Positions 33,471-42,028 are shown, numbered from the stretch's first letter. The stretch is DNA of 64,000 nt from Streptosporangium subroseum (GCF_900188345.1 NZ_FZOD01000044.1:19994-83993); one strand, 5' to 3'. The notes: a model not told the origin generated them from the sequence alone. Translations and numbers: made by a program.

Positions 33471-34009
33471 CAGCGGACCGCCGCGTTGCTCGTCGACTCA
33501 AGCTCCTCAAGGAACCGGTCGACGGTGCGACGCTGACGCGCCTCATCTTCGAGGGACTCACCGACGATACGGCCGGCCAGGTCGGTCGACAGGCGGCCGA
33601 TCTCAGAGCGAAGCTGGGTGAACGCCTGCTGACGGTCGGCCTCGATCTGAAGGTGCGCGGCCTCGATGAGACGGCGGGCCTCGGCCTGCGCCTCCTCGCG
33701 GAGCTCGGCCTTGATCTGCGCGCCCTGCTCACGAGCCTCTTCACGGAGACGAGACGCCTCGTGACGAGCCTCGGCCAGCTGGTCCCTGTACTGCTTGAGA
33801 GCCTGCTGAGCCTCTTCTTGTGCGTCCGCGGCCCGCTTCAGGCCGCCCTCGATCGCGTCGACACGCTCAGCCAGCGTCTTCTGGATACGGGGCACCAGGA
33901 GACGTCCGACGAAGAACAGGACGATCAGGAATGAGACTCCACCGACGACCATCTCCGACACGTGTGGGAGGAGTGGGTTCGTCGCTTCCTCTGCCGCTAG
34001 CAGATTCAT
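33470..34009 (-). CDS. atpF: F1F0 ATP synthase b subunit
   Basis: A 179-residue stator subunit: short N-terminus, one membrane segment (VVGGVSFLIVLFFVGRLLVP, about residues 21-41), then a long charged right-handed coiled coil rich in Ala, Glu, Arg and Gln to the delta-binding C-terminus. 30 bp after atpE. Confidence 0.97.
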   Translation of the reverse strand: MNLLAAEEATNPLLPHVSEMVVGGVSFLIVLFFVGRLLVPRIQKTLAERVDAIEGGLKRAADAQEEAQQALKQYRDQLAEARHEASRLREEAREQGAQIKAELREEAQAEARRLIEAAHLQIEADRQQAFTQLRSEIGRLSTDLAGRIVGESLEDEARQRRTVDRFLEELESTSNAAVR

Positions 34010-34039
34010 AAGTACTGCCTTCCGTCGAGGCTGGTCGTG

Positions 34040-34270
34040 TCAGGCTCGGAAGGCGAACGCGAGCGCAATACCGATCAGCGCGAGCGCCTCGGCGAACACG
34101 AAGCCCAGGATCATGTTCTGGCGGATCAGGCCGTAGGCCTCGGGCTGGCGGGCGATTGCCTGCACACCCTGGCCGAAGATGATGCCGATGCCGATGCCGG
34201 GGCCGATCGCGGAGAGGCCGTAGCCGATCGAACCGAGGTTGCCTGTCACTTCGGCGAGCAGACCAGACAT
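34040..34270 (-). CDS. atpE: F1F0 ATP synthase c subunit
   Basis: A 76-residue proteolipid, two membrane helices (GSIGYGLSAIGPGIGIGIIFG and MILGFVFAEALALIGIALAF) with the RQPE polar loop and ion-carrying carboxylate Glu61. The N-terminal helix follows GxGxGxG packing. Start at 34270 gives the normal length; a further start at 34309 would add 13 residues and is unlikely. Confidence 0.97.
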   Translation of the reverse strand: MSGLLAEVTGNLGSIGYGLSAIGPGIGIGIIFGQGVQAIARQPEAYGLIRQNMILGFVFAEALALIGIALAFAFRA

Positions 34271-34340
34271 GCTGAGGTTTCCTTTTCTATCGACCAGTGG
34301 AGTGTCCACCGGAGGGTTTTAGCGGTGGGAACGAAAGGTC

Positions 34341-35132
34341 TTAGTGCGCGGGGTGCAGCGCGTCATTGATGAACATGGCGGCCAGCAGTGCGAACACGTA
34401 GGCCTGCAGCGCCTGGATGAACAGCTCGAAGGCGGTGAGCAGGATCGTCATGATGAACCCGAGCACACCGATCGGGGCGCCGAGGGGGGTCAGCTGAACG
34501 AACAGGAAGTGCCAGCCGACCTCGGAGAACAGCGCAATGATCAGGTGACCGGCCATCATCGTGGCGAACAGTCGCACCGCGTGCGTGATGTGGCGCAGGA
34601 AGAAGGTCGAGATGAGCTCGATCGGCGCGACCAGGAAGTAGATCCACGTCGGCAGGCCGGGCGGGAACATCACGTTCTTGAAGAAGCCGATGGGACCCTG
34701 GTGCTTGATGCCCAGGTACATCACCAGCACCCACACACCGATCGAGAGGATCGCGGCGAAACCGATCCGCGACATCACGGGGAACTGGACGAATATGAGG
34801 GAACCGAACAGGTTCACGACCAACACGTAGAGGAACATGCTGACCAGCAGCGGCATCCACCGGTCGCTGTCCTTGCCCAGGTTCGGCTTGGCGATCTGTT
34901 CGCGGACGAACTCGTAGGCGATCTCGCCGACGTTCTGCATGCCCTTCGGCACCAGCTTCGGCCTGGAGAACGCGCTGTAGGCGAAAATGACGACCACCAC
35001 CACGCCGATCAGCGCGAGCAGGGCCGGCTTGTTGAACCAGGCCTGACCCTCGACGAGCGGCGGCCAGTCGAATAGGCCGAGCCCCGGAGCCTGGAACTCC
35101 TCGGAGGCGAGAGGCGTCAACGCGGCGCTCAC
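34341..35132 (-). CDS. atpB: F1F0 ATP synthase a subunit
   Basis: A 263-residue membrane subunit with about six helices. The essential Arg is in HAVRLFATMMAGHL, and ELFIQALQAYVFALLAAMF forms the last conserved helix. GTG at 35132. The 293 bp upstream of it lies between atpI and atpB and may carry its own promoter. Confidence 0.97.
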   Translation of the reverse strand: MSAALTPLASEEFQAPGLGLFDWPPLVEGQAWFNKPALLALIGVVVVVIFAYSAFSRPKLVPKGMQNVGEIAYEFVREQIAKPNLGKDSDRWMPLLVSMFLYVLVVNLFGSLIFVQFPVMSRIGFAAILSIGVWVLVMYLGIKHQGPIGFFKNVMFPPGLPTWIYFLVAPIELISTFFLRHITHAVRLFATMMAGHLIIALFSEVGWHFLFVQLTPLGAPIGVLGFIMTILLTAFELFIQALQAYVFALLAAMFINDALHPAH

Positions 35133-35425
35133 TCGGCGGTCCCTTCGTCGTATTGATTGGTCAAGAGGTGATCCAGCGGCCTCACCTTGGACAGGTCAGC
35201 CGGCTGGAGGGCGCGAAAAGGGCGGAGAGGCCAGGGCGCGACGGCTCCGGCGGACGTTCCTCTACCTTCGTTTATCGCGCACGCGACAATAGCAGGCGCA
35301 ACTGTGACTAGTCATATCGAGCCAGTCCTCAGAGGCTTTCGCCCCGGGATGCCCGGCGGTGACTTGTCTCGCTCCGTCTGCCAGGGTGAGCCTATGTGAC
35401 ATTTGGGACAGGATGCGATGTCTTG
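35133..35425. promoter_or_regulatory. atpI-atpB spacer with candidate internal promoter and TGACTAGTCA palindrome
   Basis: 293 bp without a gene. On the minus strand ATGACT (35315-35310) and TATTGT (35291-35286) are 18 bp apart, about 150 bp before atpB. The -35-like hexamer is embedded in the perfect 10 bp palindrome TGACTAGTCA (35305-35314). This suggests that atpB-atpC can be transcribed apart from atpI. Confidence 0.4.
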
Positions 35426-35854
35426 TCATCGCTTCTCCCCGAGCTGTCCGGGAACCTTACCCTCGGGGTCGACGTAGAGCATGCGCAGTCGCATGAAGCC
35501 ACGCGCCTCACCGATGGTCCAGCAGATCGTGCAGACGATGACGGTCAGACCGAACGCCCTCGGATTCCACACCGTGGCGTCCTGGAAGTACTCCAGGAGC
35601 ACGGCCAGCACGAGGATCTTCGCGAAGAAGGTGCCCATCGCCGCGGCCATCATCATCGTGGGCGAGATCCGCGCCGCGTACGCGACGGCGGTCAGGCTGA
35701 TGGTGAAGAAGGCCGCCACCACGAAGACTCCGATACCCGCGCCCAGCGCCCCCTTGGTTCCCGAGAGGAACGCGGCGACGATGACAGCGATCAGACCGAC
35801 CAGGGCCGTGGGGATCGCAGCGGCCCTGAGAATTCGGAGATCGTTGTCCTGCAT
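35426..35854 (-). CDS. atpI: ATP synthase assembly factor AtpI
   Basis: A 142-residue protein with four membrane segments, first gene of the leftward atp operon. AtpI-type proteins help c-ring assembly or Mg uptake; sequence conservation is weak but position is diagnostic. ATG at 35854 has AGGAG at 35859-35864. The soluble C-terminus reads LRMLYVDPEGKVPGQLGEKR. Confidence 0.9.
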   Translation of the reverse strand: MQDNDLRILRAAAIPTALVGLIAVIVAAFLSGTKGALGAGIGVFVVAAFFTISLTAVAYAARISPTMMMAAAMGTFFAKILVLAVLLEYFQDATVWNPRAFGLTVIVCTICWTIGEARGFMRLRMLYVDPEGKVPGQLGEKR

Positions 35855-35871
35855 CGGCGCTCCTGGTTCGG

Positions 35872-35900
35872 TTATCAAGCGAGCGATTGCTACCTTGCAA
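35872..35900 (-). promoter_or_regulatory. Candidate promoter of the atp operon
   Basis: On the minus strand TTGCAA (35900-35895) and TGATAA (35877-35872) are separated by 17 bp. A start site near 35865 would leave only a very short leader to the atpI ATG at 35854, with the ribosome binding site at its 5' end, so another start may exist further upstream. Confidence 0.5.
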
Positions 35901-35923
35901 AGCTCATCTGGTTGAGCCGTTGT

Positions 35924-35941
35924 TAGTGAAAGCTATCACAA
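35924..35941. promoter_or_regulatory. Rex-like (redox repressor) operator upstream of atpI
   Basis: TAGTGAAAGCTATCACAA, read on the minus strand as TTGTGATAGCTTTCACTA, matches the Rex operator form TTGTGAAnnnnTTCACAA at 12 of 14 fixed positions. It lies about 24 bp upstream of the -35 of the candidate atp promoter. Rex represses respiratory genes when NADH is high. NADH-controlled ATP synthase transcription is therefore suggested, not shown. Confidence 0.6.
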
Positions 35942-36005
35942 GCTCCTGGAAGACCGCCTTTACCTGCCGTTTCAAGTAAACGATCATTGGGTTACCAGAA
36001 GGTGT

Positions 36006-37310
36006 TCAGCGCCGTGTCTCAGGGTTTGAGAAAGTCTGCCGGGGAGCGGTGAGCGACAGGTCGGGGAGCGCGGACAGCATCGCCGTGTCACCGTCGGCGG
36101 CGGCCGGCCTGGGACCCGGCGCCTCCGGGGGAAGCGGAGGAGACTGGGCCGGCACCGCGTCGTGACGCGAGCGACGCCCGGTGGTGTGCGCCCCGCCCCC
36201 GCCCCCGCCCCCGTTGGCCTCGCGGCGCGCACGCCAGCGCGGCAACGACATCATCACCAGCACGCCGACGGCCAGCAGCACGGTCAGCGGGAACAGGACG
36301 AGCGGGACGCCCTCGATGGACAGCCCCACGACCGTGAAGGCGAACAGGAAGGTCCAGGTGTACATGATCAGGACGCTGCGCCGGTGCGAATGGCCGACGT
36401 CCAGGAGCCGGTGATGGAGATGGCCCCGGTCAGGGGCGAACGGCGACAGGCCGTTGGATGTGCGCCGGACCACCGCCATGATCAGGTCGAGCAGCGGCAG
36501 CACCAGGATCGCGATCGGCACGATGAGAGGAAGGACCACCGGGAACCGGTTGATGTTGCTGGAGTCGAGCGGCGTCACGGTGATCATCGTGGACGCGAGC
36601 ACCAGGCCGATCAGCATCGCGCCGGTGTCACCCATGAAGATCTTCGCCGGATGGAAGTTGTGGGGCAGGAAGCCCAGGCACATGCCGATGAGCACCGAGG
36701 TGATCACGGCCGTGACGTTGATGCTGCTGTCCCCGTAGTCCTTGGACAGGGCGACGGAGTACGTCCACGTGGCCATCGCGGCGATGCCGACGATGCCGGC
36801 CGCCAGGCCGTCCAGTCCGTCGACGAAATTGACCGCGTTGATCATAACGATCACGATCAGAATCGTGATCAGAGGGCTGAGCGTGGAGTCCAGGATCACC
36901 GTCCCTCCGAGCGAGGAGGGCAGCGGAATCCATGGCAGATTGATCCCGAACGCGACCAGGATGCCGGCGGCGCCGATCTGTCCGGCGAGCTTGATAAGGG
37001 CGTCCATGCCCCACCAGTCGTCCAGGAAGCCGGTCAGCGTGATCAGGCCGCCCGCGACGATCAGTGCGATCACGGTCTTGCCCTCGGCCAGCTTGCCTCC
37101 GGCGTAGGGCAGTTCGTTGGCGATCAGCAGGCCGGCCACGAGCCCGCCGTACATCGCCAGGCCACCGAGCCTCGGCGTGGGCGTGGTGTGCACGTCACGG
37201 TCACGGACCTCGGGCATAGCACCGATGCGAATGGCGAAAACGCGGACCAGCGGGACCAGCAGATAGGTCATCGCCGCCGCCACCAGCGCCATAAGTAGAT
37301 ATTCGCGCAC
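36006..37310 (-). CDS. WecA/MraY-type undecaprenyl-phosphate GlcNAc-1-phosphate transferase
   Basis: A 434-residue polyprenyl-phosphate sugar-phosphate transferase with about 11 membrane helices. Diagnostic motifs: TPRLGG, LDDWWGMDALIKLAGQ (catalytic Asp pair), NFVDGLDGLAAG, MGDTGAMLIG and GHLHHRL. It would load GlcNAc-1-P on decaprenyl/undecaprenyl phosphate to start arabinogalactan-linker, teichoic acid or other wall glycans. The last ~85 residues are Gly/Pro-rich (including a run of eight Gly) and cytoplasmic. GTG start at 37310. In the glyA-wecA-atpI order common to actinomycetes. Confidence 0.93.
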   Translation of the reverse strand: MREYLLMALVAAAMTYLLVPLVRVFAIRIGAMPEVRDRDVHTTPTPRLGGLAMYGGLVAGLLIANELPYAGGKLAEGKTVIALIVAGGLITLTGFLDDWWGMDALIKLAGQIGAAGILVAFGINLPWIPLPSSLGGTVILDSTLSPLITILIVIVMINAVNFVDGLDGLAAGIVGIAAMATWTYSVALSKDYGDSSINVTAVITSVLIGMCLGFLPHNFHPAKIFMGDTGAMLIGLVLASTMITVTPLDSSNINRFPVVLPLIVPIAILVLPLLDLIMAVVRRTSNGLSPFAPDRGHLHHRLLDVGHSHRRSVLIMYTWTFLFAFTVVGLSIEGVPLVLFPLTVLLAVGVLVMMSLPRWRARREANGGGGGGGAHTTGRRSRHDAVPAQSPPLPPEAPGPRPAAADGDTAMLSALPDLSLTAPRQTFSNPETRR

Positions 37311-37367
37311 GGACCTAGTTTCGCGGATAGTCCGGCCAACTGTGACCGGAAAACGACACAGAACAGC

Positions 37368-38633
37368 TCATAGTTCCCTGGGATATACCTGATAGGCCTG
37401 CGTCAGCGCCGTGACCCGCCTTCTTATCTCTCCAACAGTGTCCGGGCTGCGGATGACCTGCGCCACCATCGAGGCCACCTCTTTCATCTCCTCGGGTCCC
37501 ATCCCCTGCGTCGTGACGGAGGGGGTGCCGACCCGGATTCCGGACGTCACCGTTGGAGGCTCCGGATCATACGGGATCACGTTGCGATTCAGTGTGATCC
37601 CCGCCGCGGAGCATCGCTGCTCGGCCACCGCGCCCGAGACCCCGGCGTCCCGCATATCGATCAACGCCAGATGGCTGTCCGTGCCCCCGGAGACGGGCCG
37701 CATGCCCTCGGCCGCCAGGGCGTCGGTCAGCACCCGGGCATTTTCCACCACCCGCCGCGCGTACTGTGCGAACTCCGGTTGGAGCGCCTCGCCGAACGCC
37801 ACCGCCTTGGCCGCTATCGCATGCATGAGCGGACCGCCCTGGACGAACGGGAAAACCGCCCGGTCGATCCTGCCCGCCAGCTCCTGCGTGCACATGATGC
37901 CGCCGCCCCTCGGACCGCGGAGCGCCTTGTGCGTGGTGAAGGTCACCACGTCGGCGTACGGCACCGCGGACGGCAGGGCGCCTCCCGCCATCAGGCCGAT
38001 GGTGTGCGCGACGTCGGCCAGCAGCCAGGCGCCCACCTCGTCGGCGATCCCCCTGAAGACCGTGAAGTCGATCTCGCGTGGGTATGCCGTGGCGCCACAA
38101 ATGATCATCTTGGGCTGGTGCCGCAGCGCCAGCTCCCTGACCTCGTCGTAGTCGATCAGCTCGGTGTCCCTGCGCACGCCGTACGCCACGACGTCGAACC
38201 ATCGGCCGGAGAAGTTGACCCGGGATCCGTGAGTGAGGTGGCCGCCGTGCGGCAGCGCCATGGCCAGCACGGTGTCGCCCGGCTGGAGGAGGGCGGCGTA
38301 CGCGGCGAGGTTGGCCGAGGCGCCGGAGTGGGGCTGCACGTTGACGTGGTCGGCGCCGAAGAGCTGCCGGGCCCGGTCGATCGCGAGCTGCTCGGCCCGG
38401 TCGACCACCTCGCAGCCCGCGTAGTAACGCCTGCCGGGATATCCCTCGGCATACTTGTTGGTGAGCGTCGAGCCGAGCGCGGCGAGCACTGCGGGCGAGG
38501 CGAGGTTCTCGCTCGCGATGAGCTGGATGCCGCCGCGGAGCCGGTCCAGCTCATCGAGGAGAACACGCGCGATCTCCGGGTCCTGCCTCTGCAGGAGACC
38601 GAAATCGGGCCCGTAGTACGGCTCTGCGCCCAT
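37368..38633 (-). CDS. glyA: Serine hydroxymethyltransferase
   Basis: A 421-residue PLP enzyme that converts serine and tetrahydrofolate to glycine and methylene-THF. Contains LIASENLASPAVL, TNKYAEGYPGRRYYAGCE, VNVQPHSGASANLAAY and the PLP Lys236 in TTHKALRGPRGG. Full length. 57 bp upstream of the WecA-like gene and probably cotranscribed with it. Confidence 0.97.
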   Translation of the reverse strand: MGAEPYYGPDFGLLQRQDPEIARVLLDELDRLRGGIQLIASENLASPAVLAALGSTLTNKYAEGYPGRRYYAGCEVVDRAEQLAIDRARQLFGADHVNVQPHSGASANLAAYAALLQPGDTVLAMALPHGGHLTHGSRVNFSGRWFDVVAYGVRRDTELIDYDEVRELALRHQPKMIICGATAYPREIDFTVFRGIADEVGAWLLADVAHTIGLMAGGALPSAVPYADVVTFTTHKALRGPRGGGIMCTQELAGRIDRAVFPFVQGGPLMHAIAAKAVAFGEALQPEFAQYARRVVENARVLTDALAAEGMRPVSGGTDSHLALIDMRDAGVSGAVAEQRCSAAGITLNRNVIPYDPEPPTVTSGIRVGTPSVTTQGMGPEEMKEVASMVAQVIRSPDTVGEIRRRVTALTQAYQVYPREL

Positions 38634-38711
38634 GGCTCACATCCTGGGGATGACGACTCATCCCCACTGTAAGCCTGATCGGCCCCATTTTCCCACGTCA
38701 GACGCGCGTCG

Positions 38712-39092
38712 TCATGAGAATGCGTGCGGTGCCCCTGCGGCGGCGGGAATCCACCTGGGCGTGTCGGCGGCCTGATCGCTGATCGAGGTGAGAATCGCCT
38801 GCCGGTAGAGACCCAGACGGGTACGCCACGCGGTCATGTCCTCGACGTAGCGACCCGAGACAGGAGCGTCCCAGACGTCCCTGCTCCTGGCGAGCTGGTA
38901 GGCCTTGTCCAGGGAGGCGGTCAGCGTGTCGAGCACGGGGATCACCTGTCTCCACATCATGACCAGCCGCTGGTAGTCGGGGTTGAACTCCCATGCCATG
39001 GCGGTATCCGGAGACGGCAGCCCGAGACCTCCCGAGACCGGTGGGGTCTCCCCCGGCTGCAGCGGCTGCGGTGCGGGTGGATCCACGAACAT
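38712..39092 (-). CDS. Small all-helical protein of unknown function
   Basis: A 126-residue protein: Pro-rich N-terminus (MFVDPPAPQPLQPGETPP), then helices FNPDYQRLVMMWRQVIPVLD, TASLDKAYQLARSRD and MTAWRTRLGLYRQAILTSI, ending WIPAAAGAPHAFS. No signal or membrane segment. The size and paired helices recall WXG100-like proteins, but there is no clear WxG turn. ATG at 39092 has GAGGAG six bases upstream; a GTG one codon earlier is possible. It follows the large repeat protein at 65 bp with a 12 bp tandem repeat between. Probably a functional partner. Family not recognised. Confidence 0.7.
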   Translation of the reverse strand: MFVDPPAPQPLQPGETPPVSGGLGLPSPDTAMAWEFNPDYQRLVMMWRQVIPVLDTLTASLDKAYQLARSRDVWDAPVSGRYVEDMTAWRTRLGLYRQAILTSISDQAADTPRWIPAAAGAPHAFS

Positions 39093-39108
39093 CACAGGCT
39101 CCTCACGC

Positions 39109-39168
39109 TCACTGTCCGCCTCATTGCCGGCCTCGTTGTCCGCCTCGTTGCCGGCCTCACTGCCCGCC
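39109..39168. repeat. Five 12 bp tandem units between the repeat protein and the small helical gene
   Basis: Units of the form TC(A/G)(C/T)TG(T/C)C(C/G)GCC at 39109, 39121, 39133, 39145 and 39157. The last unit contains the stop codon of the large gene. Read in the small gene's frame they would encode repeated (G/D)(N/S)EA, and that frame stays open into the 3' end of the large gene. Confidence 0.75.
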
Positions 39169-41901
39169 GCCGAGTGGCGGGATCGACCGCAGTGGATCAC
39201 CCGGATCCACATCGTCCGCCGGGCCGTCGGGAGCGATGTCCCTGGGCACCCAGGCGCCCTCACCCCACGTCTCGCCGTCTGGCACCTGCACGCCCGGCAT
39301 GTCCAGCGGCTCGATCTCACTGACATTGTCGACGAGCGTCCTCAGCGCGTCCATGTCCAGCGGGCCCGCTTCGGCCGAGACGACGTCGCTGCCGTCGTTC
39401 GCCCACTGCTCAACCGACCCCCCGCCCCCGGTCTCTCCGCCGCCGACCTGCACGCCCGGCATGTCCAGCGGTTCGACATCGCTGACATTGTCGACGAGCG
39501 TCCTGAACGCCTCCACGTTCAGCGGGTCGGCTTTGGCCGAGACGACATCGCTGCCGTCGTTCGCCCACTGCGCGACCGACCCCTCGCCCCCCGACCCGAC
39601 GGCCTGCGCCGGAACATCCCCCGGAGCCGCCCCCGCGGCCTGCGTCCCGATGTCCCCGGGAGCGGCCGTTCCCATCAACTGCGTCCCGGCATCCACGGAA
39701 ACGGCCGTACCGATCGACTGAGCCGGGGCATCCCCTGCCGGCTGCGGTCCGGCATCCACAGAGATGGCCGTACCGATCGACTGAGCCGGAACATCCCCCG
39801 GAGCCGCCCCTACCTGCTGCGTCCCGGGATCCACGGAAACGGCCGTACCGATCGACTGGGCCGGCGCGCCCCCCGGAGCCGTCCCGATCGACGGTGTCCC
39901 GGTGTCACCGGGGGCGGCCGTTCCGATCGACTGCGTCGGGGCACCCCCCGGAGCCGCACCTGCCGACTGCGTGCCCACGTCCCCGCCGGTGTCCGGCGGC
40001 TGGACCGTCTGGCCGGGGGCCGGCTCGGCGGTGTCGAGGAGGGGGTAGTCGGGCTTCGCGGAAGCCAGCGGTTCGTTCGGTTCGACCCAGCCGGGTTGGC
40101 CCCCGATGTCGGAGACGCCGTCGACTCCGGGCATCTCCAGCGGCGGGATGTCCTCGATGTTCTTCAGCAGCTCGCTGACCTCATCCGCCGTGGGCGAGTC
40201 GAGCGGGATCTGCAGCACCTTCACCCCGTCGACCTCCACGACCCTCGCTTTCAGGTCGCCGCTCTGGTCGATGTCGTCGGGATGGTCCTTCTGCGCGGTG
40301 TCCAAGATGTCGGTGCCAGACGTGCCGCCGTTCTCCCTGGGCGAGCGCTCGTCGCCCTTGGAGCCGGTATCGCCCTTGCCGTCGGGGTCGTTCGCGGGAG
40401 CATCGGTCGGGGTGTCTCCGGTGCCCGGCGACGGGTTGTCGACCTGGTCGACCTGCGTCCGCCCGTCGTCCGCCCTCGGCTGCTCCTGCGGGGCATCGGG
40501 ACTCGGCGCCGGGGTATCCCGAGGCGCGGTGTCGACAGGTTGCCCGTCACCCTGAGAACCCTCTCCCGGCCCCGGAACCGGTCCTGGAGCCGCTCCACCC
40601 TGGGGACCTTCGCCCGGCCCCGGAACCGGTCCTGGAGCCGCTCCACCTTGGGGACCTTCGCCCGGCGCCGGAGCCGTCCCGCCCTGGGGACCCTCTCCCG
40701 GCCCCGGAACCGCTCCACCCTGCGGGTCCTCTCCCGGCCCCGGAACCGCCGGCTCCAGATCCTCAACCCGCGGAGCCGGAGGCTGCGCCTCGTCCGTCCT
40801 CGGCTGCTCCTGCCCGGCATCGGGGCTCGGCGTCTCCCGAGGCGCGGTGTCGACAGGTTGCCCGTCACCCTGCGAACTCTCATCCGGCCTCGGAAGCACC
40901 GGCTCCGAATCCTCGTCCCGCGGAGCCGGAGGCTGCACGTCGTCCGCCCTCGGCTCCTCCTGCGCGGCCTCAGGGCTCGGCGTCTCCGGCGTCACGATCT
41001 CCTTGGGCTCGTCTCCCTCGCGTGGGGAGATCTCGTCGCCCTTGGAACCGGTCTCCGGCTTGGGATCGTCGGTTTGAGAAGGCGCCTTCGAGTCATCCCG
41101 AGAATCGGTTCGAGGGGACTCCTTCGCCTCGTCCCGTGGAGAGGACTCGTCCTTGGAACCGGTCTCGGGTTTTGCGTCGTCGCCCTTGGGGGCGTCCGAT
41201 CGGGGCTGATCCTTGGGGTCGTCGGTGTGAGAAGGCGCCTTCGAGTCGTCTCGCGGATCGGTTCGGGAGGGCTCCTTCGTGTCATCCCGTGGAGAGGACT
41301 CGTCGCCCTTGGAACCGGTCTCGGATTTCGCATCATCGCCCCTGGGGGCGTCCGCTCTGGGCTGATCCTTGGGATCGTCGCGCGACCCGGATTTCGCGTC
41401 GTCGCCCTTGGGCGTGTCCGATGTGGACTGATCCTTGGAACCGGTCTCCGATTTCGCATCGTCACCCTTGGAACCGGCCTCGGATTTCGCGTCATCGCCC
41501 TTGGGGGCACCCGCCCTGGGCTGGTCCTTGGCATCGTCGCGTGGCACGGTCTCGGCCGACTGGTCGCCGACGCGGGGCTTGTCGTCACCGCCCTGGGACC
41601 CGGTCTCGGTCTTGGGTGAATCGGATCCCGCGTCTCCGGCCTTCGGTGCCCCGGGAGGGGCCCCGGTCTCCTGCTTGACCTTTTTCTCCAGCAACTCCAC
41701 GCGGGTGGAGACGTCACGGACCATTTTTTCGCAGTCGTCGGCGATCTGGGCCGGGTGGTGAGTGGACAGCGCGGGCAGGCCGGCGCCACGCATCAGGTGG
41801 TTGACCCGGTCCTCGGCGGTCCGCATCCGCACCGCGGCTTGTTGCACCTCGGACAGCAGGTCACGGACCAGCTTGGGGTCCATTCCTTCGAACTTGCCCA
41901 T
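39157..41901 (-). CDS. Large repeat-rich acidic protein with N-terminal helical domain and C-terminal PLDMPGV repeats
   Basis: A 914-residue protein with no signal or membrane segment. Residues 1-~75 are helical (FEGMDPKLVRDLLSEVQQAA, STHHPAQIADDCEKMVRDVS, ELLEKKVKQ). About 75-330 is a charged disordered stretch of KGDDAKSETGSKD and DPKDQPR-type repeats. About 330-530 is Pro/Gly-rich with PGPGEGPQGGAAPG repeats. The C-terminal part holds PAQSIGTA repeats and three modules ending in PL(D/E)MPGV (last two nearly identical, about 50 residues each). ATG at 41901 follows GGGAG. I recognise no family. It resembles T7SS-linked or surface-associated proteins only in general build. Located between sua5 and glyA, where Streptomyces has none. 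Confidence 0.8.
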   Translation of the reverse strand: MGKFEGMDPKLVRDLLSEVQQAAVRMRTAEDRVNHLMRGAGLPALSTHHPAQIADDCEKMVRDVSTRVELLEKKVKQETGAPPGAPKAGDAGSDSPKTETGSQGGDDKPRVGDQSAETVPRDDAKDQPRAGAPKGDDAKSEAGSKGDDAKSETGSKDQSTSDTPKGDDAKSGSRDDPKDQPRADAPRGDDAKSETGSKGDESSPRDDTKEPSRTDPRDDSKAPSHTDDPKDQPRSDAPKGDDAKPETGSKDESSPRDEAKESPRTDSRDDSKAPSQTDDPKPETGSKGDEISPREGDEPKEIVTPETPSPEAAQEEPRADDVQPPAPRDEDSEPVLPRPDESSQGDGQPVDTAPRETPSPDAGQEQPRTDEAQPPAPRVEDLEPAVPGPGEDPQGGAVPGPGEGPQGGTAPAPGEGPQGGAAPGPVPGPGEGPQGGAAPGPVPGPGEGSQGDGQPVDTAPRDTPAPSPDAPQEQPRADDGRTQVDQVDNPSPGTGDTPTDAPANDPDGKGDTGSKGDERSPRENGGTSGTDILDTAQKDHPDDIDQSGDLKARVVEVDGVKVLQIPLDSPTADEVSELLKNIEDIPPLEMPGVDGVSDIGGQPGWVEPNEPLASAKPDYPLLDTAEPAPGQTVQPPDTGGDVGTQSAGAAPGGAPTQSIGTAAPGDTGTPSIGTAPGGAPAQSIGTAVSVDPGTQQVGAAPGDVPAQSIGTAISVDAGPQPAGDAPAQSIGTAVSVDAGTQLMGTAAPGDIGTQAAGAAPGDVPAQAVGSGGEGSVAQWANDGSDVVSAKADPLNVEAFRTLVDNVSDVEPLDMPGVQVGGGETGGGGSVEQWANDGSDVVSAEAGPLDMDALRTLVDNVSEIEPLDMPGVQVPDGETWGEGAWVPRDIAPDGPADDVDPGDPLRSIPPLGGGQ

Positions 41902-42004
41902 GGACGTCTCCCGGAGGGTGTCGGCCCACTTCACGGTACCGGGGAGAACGCCGCGCGTCACGGTGATAATCAGACGGCATGGATCACGGGCACAGGCCGG
42001 GCGG

Positions 42005-42028
42005 CGCTCGGCGGCGCGCCGCCGAGCG
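42005..42028. terminator. Perfect 24 bp palindrome downstream of sua5
   Basis: CGCTCGGCGGCG/CGCCGCCGAGCG, with no central spacer, about 100 bp after the leftward sua5 stop and 104 bp before the large gene's start. Probably a terminator or transcript end. It is followed at 42026-42062 and 42065-42101 by an imperfect 37 bp direct repeat (32 of 37 identical, period 39). Apart from these the 230 bp spacer 41902-42131 holds no gene. Confidence 0.55.

Noticed and set aside
38634..38711. Glycine or THF riboswitch upstream of glyA.
   Set aside because: Only 78 bp separate glyA from the upstream gene and no conserved riboswitch core was seen.
38712..39168. WXG100/ESAT-6 assignment for the small helical protein.
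   Set aside because: No clear WxG turn and no type VII secretion genes in the window; kept as unknown helical protein.
38983..41619. An 878-codon plus-strand frame opposite the large repeat protein.
   Set aside because: Arg/Leu/Gly-rich shadow of the repeats, with no start context; the minus frame has a Shine-Dalgarno, a structured N-terminus and conserved repeat modules.
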